Source: Harmonia axyridis
Taxonomy: Eukaryota; Arthropoda; Insecta; Coleoptera; Coccinellidae
Direction: 5' to 3'
NCBI RefSeq assembly: GCF_914767665.1
Contig: NC_059503.1
Coordinates: 29,636,001 to 29,700,000, forward strand
DNA length: 64,000 bases
Part shown: positions 34,001-46,000 of the stretch, piece by piece
How positions within the stretch are numbered: the first letter of the stretch is position 1
How the letters are laid out: each line of letters starts with the position of its first letter
The notes under the pieces: model-generated
Told to the model about the DNA's origin: nothing
Seen by the model: only the letters and a program-made list of their open reading frames with translations
Databases searched by the model: none
Position numbers and translations under genes: made by a program

Positions 34001-37000
34001 TTGAAGTGAAGAATCATGGAAATAATATTTCATAGAAATTCATTTCTCGAAATCCAACATATTATCATGATATTGAAATTATACAGACTGTTCTCAAATT
34101 CGAAGTACAAAAGTTCTATAGACATGGACCCTTAAAAGCTTTGTTTTCGAGATGCAGGCTGTGAACGTTTAATTTTTGTTTTGTTTTTTCTCATAGCAAA
34201 ATTCCTACACAATATGTTCAACTCAAATTTGTCTATGATTTTCAAATTTGAAGTTTGAATAATGTGATATAATAATTTCGAATGCAAATCGAGTGCTTTT
34301 TTCAAGAGATTTGATTCGAAATTATTTTGCTCTATTTCATTAGAGAATGCATTTTTGAAGTGAAGAATCATGGAAATAATATTTCATAGAAATTCATTTC
34401 TCGAAATCCAACATATTATCATGATATTGAAATTATACAGACTGTTCTCAAATTCGAAGTACAAAAGTTCTATAGACATGGACCCTTAAAAGCTTTGTTT
34501 TCGAGATGCAGGCTGTGAACGTTTAATTTTTGTTTTGTTTTTTCTCATAGCAAAATTCCTACACAATATGTTCAACTCAAATTTGTCTATGATTTTCAAA
34601 TTTGAAGTTTGAATAATGTGATATAATAATTTCGAATGCAAATCGAGTGCTTTTTTCAAGAGATTTGATTCGAAATTATTTTGCTCTATTTCATTAGAGA
34701 ATGCATTTTTGAAGTGAAGAATCATGGAAATAATATTTCATAGAAATTCATTTCTCGAAATCCAACATATTATCATGATATTGAAATTATACAGACTGTT
34801 CTCAAATTCGAAGTACAAAAGTTCTATAGACATGGACCCTTAAAAGCTTTGTTTTCGAGATGCAGGCTGTGAACGTTTAATTTTTGTTTTGTTTTTTCTC
34901 ATAGCAAAATTCCTACACAATATGTTCAACTCAAATTTGTCTATGATTTTCAAATTTGAAGTTTGAATAATGTGATATAATAATTTCGAATGCAAATCGA
35001 GTGCTTTTTTCAAGAGATTTGATTCGAAATTATTTTGCTCTATTTCATTAGAGAATGCATTTTTGAAGTGAAGAATCATGGAAATAATATTTCATAGAAA
35101 TTCATTTCTCGAAATCCAACATATTATCATGATATTGAAATTATACAGACTGTTCTCAAATTCGAAGTACAAAAGTTCTATAGACATGGACCCTTAAAAG
35201 CTTTGTTTTCGAGATGCAGGCTGTGAACGTTTAATTTTTGTTTTGTTTTTTCTCATAGCAAAATTCCTACACAATATGTTCAACTCAAATTTGTCTATGA
35301 TTTTCAAATTTGAAGTTTGAATAATGTGATATAATAATTTCGAATGCAAATCGAGTGCTTTTTTCAAGAGATTTGATTCGAAATTATTTTGCTCTATTTC
35401 ATTAGAGAATGCATTTTTGAAGTGAAGAATCATGGAAATAATATTTCATAGAAATTCATTTCTCGAAATCCAACATATTATCATGATATTGAAATTATAC
35501 AGACTGTTCTCAAATTCGAAGTACAAAAGTTCTATAGACATGGACCCTTAAAAGCTTTGTTTTCGAGATGCAGGCTGTGAACGTTTAATTTTTGTTTTGT
35601 TTTTTCTCATAGCAAAATTCCTACACAATATGTTCAACTCAAATTTGTCTATGATTTTCAAATTTGAAGTTTGAATAATGTGATATAATAATTTCGAATG
35701 CAAATCGAGTGCTTTTTTCAAGAGATTTGATTCGAAATTATTTTGCTCTATTTCATTAGAGAATGCATTTTTGAAGTGAAGAATCATGGAAATAATATTT
35801 CATAGAAATTCATTTCTCGAAATCCAACATATTATCATGATATTGAAATTATACAGACTGTTCTCAAATTCGAAGTACAAAAGTTCTATAGACATGGACC
35901 CTTAAAAGCTTTGTTTTCGAGATGCAGGCTGTGAACGTTTAATTTTTGTTTTGTTTTTTCTCATAGCAAAATTCCTACACAATATGTTCAACTCAAATTT
36001 GTCTATGATTTTCAAATTTGAAGTTTGAATAATGTGATATAATAATTTCGAATGCAAATCGAGTGCTTTTTTCAAGAGATTTGATTCGAAATTATTTTGC
36101 TCTATTTCATTAGAGAATGCATTTTTGAAGTGAAGAATCATGGAAATAATATTTCATAGAAATTCATTTCTCGAAATCCAACATATTATCATGATATTGA
36201 AATTATACAGACTGTTCTCAAATTCGAGGTACAAAAGTTCTATAGACATGGACCCTTAAAAGCTTTGTTTTCGAGATGCAGGCTGTGAACGTTTAATTTT
36301 TGTTTTGTTTTTTCTCATAGCAAAATTCCTACACAATATGTTCAACTCAAATTTGTCTATGATTTTCAAATTTGAAGTTTGAATAATGTGATATAATAAT
36401 TTCGAATGCAAATCGAGTGCTTTTTTCAAGAGATTTGATTCGAAATTATTTTGCTCTATTTCATTAGAGAATGCATTTTTGAAGTGAAGAATCATGGAAA
36501 TAATATTTCATAGAAATTCATTTCTCGAAATCCAACATATTATCATGATATTGAAATTATACAGACTGTTCTCAAATTCGAAGTACAAAAGTTCTATAGA
36601 CATGGACCCTCAAAAGCTTTGTTTTCGATGCAGGCTGTTAACGTTTAATTTTTGTTTTGTTTTTTCTCATAGCAACATTCCTACACAATATGTTCAACTC
36701 AAATTTGTCTTTGTTTTTCAAATTTGAAGTTTGAATAATGTGATATAATAATTTCGAATGCAAATCGAGAGCTTTTTCAAAGAAATTTGATTCAAAATTA
36801 TTTTGCTCTATTTCATTAGAGAATGCATTTTTGAAGTGAAGAATCATGGAAATAATATTTCATAAAAATTCATTTCTCGAAATCCAACATATTATCATGA
36901 TATTGAAATTATACAGACTGTTCTCAAATTCGAGGTACAAAAGTTCTATAGACATGGACCCTCAAACGCTTTGTTTTCGAGATGCAGGCTGTGAACGTTT

Positions 37001-40000
37001 AATTTTTGTTTTGTTTTTTCTCATGGCAACATTCCTACACAATATGTTCAACTCAAATTTGTCTTTGATTTTCAAATTTGAAGTTTGAATAATGTGATAT
37101 AATAATTTCGAATGCAAATCGAGAGCTTTATTCAAGAGATTTGATTCGAAATTTATTTGCTCTATTTCATTGAAGAATGCATTTTTGAAGTGAAGAATCA
37201 TGGAAATAATATTTCATAAAAATTCATTTCTCGAAATTAAACATATTATCATGATATTGAAATTATACAGACTGTTCTCAAATTCGAGGTACAAAAGTTC
37301 TATAGACATGGACCCTCAAAAGCTTTGTTTTCGAGATGTAGGCTGTTAACGTTTAATTTTTGTTTTGTTTTTTCTTATGGCAACATTCCTACACAATATG
37401 TTCAACTCAAATTTGTCTTTGATTTTCAAATTTGAAGTTTGATTAATGTGATATAATAATTTCGAATGCAAATATCATCCTGTAGGGTGATATTTTTTTG
37501 GAAGCGTTCCCGCTTCTTTCTGCTAGACCTTTTTTTTGGTGGGGCACTGGTGATTCAGAAAAAAGTAAAAAAAAAAACTGTGGTCCAGTACTACCCTTCT
37601 TCGTTTTTTGTAGTTTTGTTGTATCTGCTACTGATTTCGTGAAGTAGATTCCAAATAGTTCCCAAGTAACCTTCAGGAAAATCCAAATTATTATAAATCC
37701 AGTTAGTAACTTTCGATGAATAAATAAATTATAAGTTTCTGTACTTATTCACCCAATCTATAGCAAAGCAGAATAAAGATTCGATAAACTGGTATAATCG
37801 TCATAAAAAAGTAAAGCTACAAAAGACACCCTGTATCTCAAAAATGAAGCGTTTGCTCGTGTTCATAGGACATTTTTTCTTAAAATTATCCAATTAGTCT
37901 CTCATTGACCTTTGTATCTCCAATTTAGGAAAACTTTGTATATTGCTGCGATGATACTGAATGCAATATTTCTTACCGCAGTCCTAGCACTTATAATTTC
38001 GGATATCTGAATTTTTGAATTGATTATTTTCTTAGCCTTCACTCAAAGCTTAAGGTCAAGTCCACAGTCCACCGTAATTCGATTTTTTCTGATTTATTAA
38101 CCGTTTTTTCGATGAATTAAGATATTCTGAGAGGAAATAATGAACAAAGGAGAAATATTTGCTGCGTTTCTTCTTAGTGATTTTTCTGATAGTTTCGAAT
38201 ACCTACATCATACTTCATTCTCCTCTGAACTATAAAACCATATTTACATTTGAGATAATAGCTAATTACAAATATTATGAGCTATATTTCACGATAAGGA
38301 ACATTCAAACTGAAAAATAGTTCTTATTGTTGTTAACTTACTGCAGCATAGATTGTCCTTTGAAGGGGTATCATATCCACAGAATTGAATTCTATGTTCC
38401 ACATTTGGTATTGCGTAGTAAACAGTTCAGTCTGAAAATTAAGTAGGTACAGGGTGTATCACCTAAGCTGGTCTCTGGATTTTGTGGCTTATTTCTCAAG
38501 CTAAATTGAAAAGTGACTAATCAGTATGATAGTATTTTTCACGGGCTATCCAAATATGTGGTTGAAAGAGCTATCCAATCAAGGCATGGAAAAATATTGA
38601 GGAAAAACCGTTTTTAAAGAAAAAAAAATGTTTTGCAAATTTGACTGGTTTTTAGAATAAGGTCTAGAGACAATTCCTCATCAATTGTATCTTCATTTAA
38701 ACTTCCGGTTTTCTAGATAACGATTTTTTTTCACAGAATATACTTCATAATATTTTTTCATATTTTCTGAATGCTCAATTGAGAGCTTTGAATGAAAATT
38801 CGGGCTTTATATTTTATTTTTTATCATATAATCCAGATTGAAAACTTCAAAATTTGACAACATGGATATATTTTCCGAATATGGAATCTCAATTTACTCG
38901 GGTTGATTTTGAATGGAATAGCTCGATTGAGCATTCATAACTATGAGTATATTTTGCAAAAGAAATGTTCTTGTTTTCTAGCAAATCGGAAGTTCAAATG
39001 AAGAAAAAATTGATGAGAAATTGTCTGAGACATCTTGAAAACCAGTCAAATTTTCAAAAAAAATGTTTTTCCTCGGTAACTTTGTATGTCTTGGTTCGAT
39101 AGTTTTTCCAACAACATATTTGGATAGGCTGTGAAAAAAACTGTCATTGTGATGGGTCACTTTTTAATATTGCTTGAAGGATGAGCCACAAAATCCAGTG
39201 ACCCGCTGATGTGAAACACCTTGTACGTAATTTTTGAACTTTATCCAACACTGAATCATAAGTTATACCTGTTTCCTCAACTGTCCATCTTTGGCTTGTT
39301 TCATCAGTTGAATAATCAAGAATTTCGTTTTTGCATGCTGCGAAAAAAAAGATTGAAACTTTAATCAATTATTTTGTGTTCGTCAAACCTCAGAAAGTAC
39401 TCCATGAATTGGTTCTATCAAAAGAAACAGTTGTGAGGTTCTTAATGTCATCCATATGACCAACATCCATTGGTCCATAATTATGGTTGGCTCTCTTGCT
39501 ATTAGAATCCAAGGGTTTATTAGCATTTCAAAGATGAAATTGATCAGTATGAGCTGAAGAAAATTTCGAATCGATTTGATGGCTTTTTTGATTCAGAAAA
39601 ATTAGATACGATCAAAAATTCTTACCAGGATTGGATAATCGAAGAACTTATTAATGGAGTTGACACATAAATAAATTTGCTCGTGAACAGTTATCAAACG
39701 GTTTAGTTGTTGTAGGTGGGAATCTTTAAGGAGAAAAATAGAGATAGAGGAGAAATTTTCACTTCAATCTGATATATACACTATACATGGTGTCTCCAAA
39801 TTAGACGTGCTAGTATACTCATTTGCTGTCGTTTGAGCCCTATTTAGTGATAACCAGAAACCAATAGTTTACGAGATATTTGAGTTTTTTTAATTTTAAG
39901 AAGATAACTTACTTCATTTTTCTTCAATTATTTCTACGCTGACCAAATTTGATTAAAATTTTGGATTATTTTCGTGGCCAGCGAGAAGTCCGGATCTAAC

Positions 40001-43000
40001 AACGTTAGACTAGACGAAGCATTTGAAAGTAAATCTCAGGCAGGAAAGTAACAATTGGAGAAATAAGAAAAAGAACACGTGCTTGTATAAGGAATGATGG
40101 AAGTCATTTCAAACATATAAATCAAATAATTTGACAACTTTGTGTCTAATCCTTCACAATAATATATCTGTATGATATATTTAGTTTATTTTGTCTTGGA
40201 ATATATTCCAATTCTTAAAATGACAAATTTCTTACTTGCAATTTTGTTGAGGTGGATGTACACGTGGTAAGTTTGTAAATTTAATAATTTAGTTGAACTA
40301 TAAGGCACTGAGGAGGAAAAATTGTATTATTAAATACAAAAATTCCGAAACGTACGTCTGTCTTTATGTTAATTTAGTTGTTCAATTTATTAACCGTTTG
40401 CTCAATTTGTACAGTTTCAGTCATTTTGAATTTCTTTTTTTGGTCGATTATTAAATTTGTCATTTTTAGAATTGGCATATATTCCAAGACAAAATAAACT
40501 AAATATATCATACAGATATATTATTGTGAAGGATTAGACACAAAGTTGTCAAATTATTTGATTTATATTGAATATCCTTTATCAAGAAGACTCATTAAAC
40601 TTTTATAATTTCAAACATAATTTATAAATACATTTTTTACAGAAATTCTGAGTTTAATTGCAATGAAAAAATATTTAATTCATAAATTTTCTTTCTTTGC
40701 TCCTTTCCCCTTTTAAATCAAAATCTTCTAAAACAAAACTAGTGCATGCATTCTAACGAAAACTTTTTTAGGAAATAAAGAAGGAATTTGGCAAGTTATT
40801 AAAATAATTTGCTGGCAAATTTTCATGAGAAACTTACTATTCTATTCTTCATGTGCCAACTTTCAAATGAAACTTATTCTTATTCAACATCTAATACAAC
40901 ATAATTTTGCCTTTTTCATACACATCATAATATCATCTGATGAAAATGATCAAAAATTCAAATCAAACTTGGTCATCTTAGAACAAATTGGCAGAAAATG
41001 ATATAACGTCAGAAATTTTTCAAAAACACAAGAACTCAAATAATATGGAAACTGTTGATTTTCGTTTATCAATAAATATGTCTCAATCGACAGCAAATGA
41101 TCGATACTAACACATCCTTCAAGGTTGACGTCTACATTGGAAAAACCCTGTATATTCTATTTATAGCTCTCAACTAAATTTTCTCTGATTATGATTGATT
41201 AATAATTGAATTATGTAAAGAGACATTCTCCAAAACCTTGCTTGTGACTCTTGTGAGTTGTGAGAACAAGTGAGGTTACTTTCTGTACAAGTACAATGAC
41301 TACGGTACATTGAAGCTTCGATCTCTATTCCTAACACACCTTTTTCTAAAACAGTGGAATCCTAATGGACGTTCTACCTTATCCACTGCTGTTTGGAATA
41401 TACCAGTCATGGACTCCTTTATCCCGATATGAAAGGGGTTAACTAACGGGAATTGGGAGTGCCTATCATCTTTCGTGGCCTTTTAGAAAGGCCTGAAAGG
41501 CTGAATAGACATTTAGGTGGAGATTGAGTAGTACAGTGCACCATTCACTGATGCTCGTATTCAATTTAAAGTGTGCAACAAGTGCTTCGAGTAGTGGAAC
41601 AAATCACGGATGGATATAACCGCAAACAAGTCACAGGGGATGTGTTCTTGGATGTAGCCAAAGTGTTTGATAAAGTATGGCACAAAGGACTGCTATACAA
41701 ACTGCTTGCGGCAGGTTTCCCACTATCCATGGTCCAACTTTTAGCTTCTAACCTTCATTCTTGCAAGTTTAGAGCCAGAGTTGAAGGAGTATTGTCTTCA
41801 GAGAGGTCTCTTTCAGGCGGAGTTCCGCAAGGATCTCTGCTGTCTCCAATATTGTTCACAATATTGTATGTATCCGACAAGCTAAAAAAGAAGAAAACCT
41901 CCATGGCACTGTACGCTGACGACACCGCCATTCTTGATAGTTCTTGGTGTCCCAAAATGGCAACGAGGTACCTACAAGAAGCCATCTACACACTTCTTGG
42001 TTTGCTCGATGGAGAATTGGAGTACCTACACCCTGAGAAGAGCGAAGCCGTTCTTTTCAGCCGAATGAAAAAAGATCCCCAAGGACACGTCGTAATGTTC
42101 GGTAGGAGGATCGAATGGAAAAACGAGGTCAAGTATCTGGGAATGTTACTTGACAAAAAGCTCACTTGGAATCAACACGTCATATCAGCTATAACGAAGG
42201 AAAAGACAGCAGCGGCAGCGTTGCAATCGCTGCTTCGTAAAAGCAGCAAGATGTCGCTTTCCAACAAGCTTCTTCTAAATACAGGTCCACCATTCGGCCG
42301 GTCATGTCTAACGCATGTCCGGCTTGGGGATACGCCTCAAAGATCCATCTGTAGAGACTTCAAGTCATGCAGAATACGATCCTGAGACGTACGGATACAT
42401 GAAGACCTACAAATACCATTCCTAGACGACCATCTAAAAGATCTGAGCGTGAAGACCTTAGTAAAATGGAAAATCACGCAAACCCTGTTATAAGGAAGGC
42501 TAGCGACTATGATGAACAAGCTCCTAGGAAATACAAAAGACCGAAGATGGCACTTCCCTAGGAAGTGTGTGTTAAAGTCAAACTCTTACTGGCACAGAGA
42601 TTGTGTAATGATTACACAAACTTTCTGAGTGGCATATTGCCATCTGCTAGAGCAGAGCGAAATAGCTCACTAGAGGAGAATTATATTGCGATTGAGCAGT
42701 AAAAGGCTAATAGCCTGACTGCAAAAGAGAAAGAAGTTTCAAGTTTCAAGCTTTCGACGCTTGTATCTGGTGGAAGAATCGTTGAAGTGCCATGTTCCTC
42801 TGATTAATCAGATGCACGATTCTATCTTCATAAAGTATATAACCTTTGATCAAACAATGGAAATTTTGTTTTGAGACTAGAGGGCTAGATTTTTTCAACG
42901 TGATTATGATATAAGTTGGTAATAGTCCATCGAAGTTTGCATGAATTTTCATCGTATACATTTACTATCTCATTTTAAAGGTCACACTTTCCATTGGTAC

Positions 43001-46000
43001 GATTAGTAAATACAGAATACCTACTGAATACTGTAATAATAATAGTTTATTAAACATAAACATTGATCGCAGAGGCAAGAGCCTGTACGCGATTAATGTG
43101 ATTTGTTGAAAAATGTGCTTGAGTTTGAAATATAAGACGTTTTCAAGGTTGAGTGTTCATGAAAAACAGGAAATTGATTATAATGGACGACCTACTACGA
43201 AATTTCTCCTATTTCATAAATAGAAAACTAATGAACAATATTCAATTTGCTCTGCAGCATTGTTTCTAAAAACTAGCAACAAGCCGCCACTACTAAGTAC
43301 ATAAAATTTCGGACCTTGACCATAAAATTGAGAATATTTATCCTTCATCTTCGGTTCCATTCCATCGCAGATACCATTTATGTGAGCCCCATGAAAAAAA
43401 TTCCTCTCATCAGTTCCTCTAAAATTCTCTCTTTCTTGAAATTTTATCTCCAGTTTGATTTTCCGGTTCATCGACCTCATCCTACTCTTAACTGATCGAA
43501 TGATGTTCCAGTATGCCATCTGCTGAGTTACGGTTACTGTATAGAAGATAAAGAGAGCACCATAATTTCTCGAAAATTGCAATCTAATATCTGCATTGCG
43601 ATCGCCAAATTTGTATTCGGCTTCGTATATTACTCCCACCACACTAAAGGCCGCACTTATTGAGAAGGAAATTTTCGAGAATTTCCTGTCTTTATTTAGA
43701 GTTGACCATGGTTCCTTTAAGATGGTGTCGATCTGAAAAATTAAGGATATTCTCTGGAAAAAATTGGAGGAAATAAAATCAGAGTACTTCTAGACGCTTA
43801 GTTTCTCCTCGATTACTTAAAAAGCATATAACGTTCAAATAAAAATATTCAATTATTTGGAACAATTGAATCATTTTCGCTAGGTATATAAACGGTGTAT
43901 AAATGACAGTGTAAAACTGAAACATGTTTTTTGTAATGAAGAATAGTACTGAGTCATGTAGTTTACATTCAGGGATGACGTTTGTATACCACATGCAGTG
44001 TCTTTCGGTGAACTTTTCAATGTTCGGAGATATTGCAGGCATGTGGCATTATTTTTTAAGGGAGCATTTAATTTCGGCTAACGCTTTGGAGGTCCCGAAA
44101 ATGTTATAAGTGTATAAACAAAAAAATTGTGCTACAAAATTCCAGAAAATTCACGAAAAGTCCGAATTTTGTGATTAGAGTCCGATGAAATGAAAAGATG
44201 AAATTTATAGCGACAGTGTTAGTATTATTAGGTGTAGTAAAAGAAAACCATTATTCTTCCAATATATGGCTTTAGTTATCTGTACCTCAACTCATACAAC
44301 GGTATAAGTTTGATCGGGTTCCACTAAAAGCGTTAGAAAGATGATTTCGTACTACAAAAACTTTTCTGACTGTGTTGTGATTGGTTGAGTCAGTTTAGTA
44401 TGAGGGGGCGCAAAAGATGGACACTAGCAAAGAGGAAATAGGCTGTATTATAGTTTTTCTTCGATAAAAGCGAATATGCGAGCCAAGCGACTGAAAAAGT
44501 AAATAGTGTTCATGGTCCTCAGTCTCTAACAGAAAATCACGTGCAATTTTGGTTTTGTCGATCCTGTTCCGGTTTTTTCGATGTCTAAGATGCACCACGC
44601 AGTCACGCACTGGAAGGCCAATTGTCGAAAATGTCAATAAAATCAGCAACAACAAAGATATTTATTCCCATTATGGACATTGTAGATTCTGATCGTCATG
44701 AATGCGCTGTTTCGATTACTCAAGAGCTAAATATTACACAAATAACTGTATGCTTGGTACCACACGAGTTAACGCGAAAAAAACTCGAAGACCGTATTTC
44801 CATCTGCGAAACGTTGTTAAATCGCAACAAAATCGACCCATTTTTGAATCGGTTGGTGACTGGTGAGAAAAGTGGATCATTTACGACAACGTCAAGCGGA
44901 AACGGACATGGTTACTATCATTATCATTTTAAACATAAATATAACAATATAGGTGTATAAGCAAAAAAATTTTTTTCCATGTACGCAGAAAGCATGGTTA
45001 ATAAATGTGCGAGTTGCGCTAGCCACATAGGAAACGGAAAAATGCTATCGCTTACTTTGCAGCTCATGTGAACCGAGATTAAGGCCAACAACTGAAGGGA
45101 TATATAGCGATTTATCATAAGTAATATCATAAGGGCATCTAATTTTTCCGAAAAGAATCGAAAAAACACTTTGCTAAGTAATATTTTGACAAGAAGCATG
45201 AGTGCTGGTGTCAACAAAAATCCGAGTCGAAGACGAGGATTTTTGCACTTGCACGAATGCTTTTTGTCAAAAAATATAACTTTGCAATGTGTTTTTTCGA
45301 TTTTTTTCACAGGAAAAATTAGATGCCCGAATGGTATTTGACAAGACTATTTCCTGAGTAACAGATTATTCTGCATGCATTACCTATGTATAGGTATTAA
45401 TTTGAAAACTGAAAAACATATACTCAATTTTATTTCATCCAAAATACTACAAATTTGATTATTTATGGCACAATTAAAATATAAATTGCAATTTTGGTAC
45501 ACGGTAGGGGTATTCTTTGAAACTTTTGTTGATTCATTGAAGATGTGGGGTGTAGGTACATCATTAATGTAATCTGTTGAGTGAGAAGCGGGAGGAGTGA
45601 CTGCAGGATCTTCTGTTTTCTGCTTTTTGGCTGGAGGTTCTGAGGCGTCACTTCTAAGGGTGTTTATGATGTTGGAGTAGTGCTCATTATCCATTTGCAG
45701 ATAAGGTTTAATTGAGTTGGCTGAACTGTGGCCAGTAATTTTAATTAATTGTTGTTCACCTACCCCTGCTTTAGCTAAGTTACTGACTGCTGTCGACCGC
45801 ATAGAGTGGTTTGTTATTTTTCTTCCTTTTGTATTCAATCCTGCCTTCTCTGCCGCTTCTTTAGTCCATTTCGAAAGTTCATTTTTTCCCACTGTAGTGT
45901 TTTTGTACCATCCACTTGAAAGTTCTTTGTTCCATGATGGGTTAATCGTTAAGAATAATCTATCAGTTGTTATTCTAGATGAACATTTAACCATCAGAAT

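Larger units (their letters stand above)
25097..43629. repeat. Unit B of the tandem segmental duplication
   Basis: This is the partner of 10854-24714. The extra length relative to unit A is nearly accounted for by a 904-bp Tc1-like element, about 13 added 354-bp repeats and a fold-back insertion of about 490 bp. It lacks the hAT insertion. The left edge cuts Gr-b after exon 2. The right edge lies in exon 3 of Gr-d, which continues beyond it as an intact gene. Confidence 0.9.

Noticed and set aside
33070..37201. Repeated 69-79 codon minus-strand frames in the 354-bp array
   Set aside because: They recur only because the period is divisible by three. They start inside AT-rich repeat sequence, have no start context or domain, and are intronic to Gr-d.
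32521..37475. CRISPR-like or bacterial repeat
   Set aside because: Units are long and contiguous, without unique spacers, and the host DNA is an insect intron.
43779..44042. Minus-strand frame with a hydrophobic stretch (FQFYTVIYTPFIYLAKMIQL) considered as Gr-d exon 2
   Set aside because: No acceptor in the right phase was found. The 46893-47086 exon fits length, phase and similarity to Gr-a much better.
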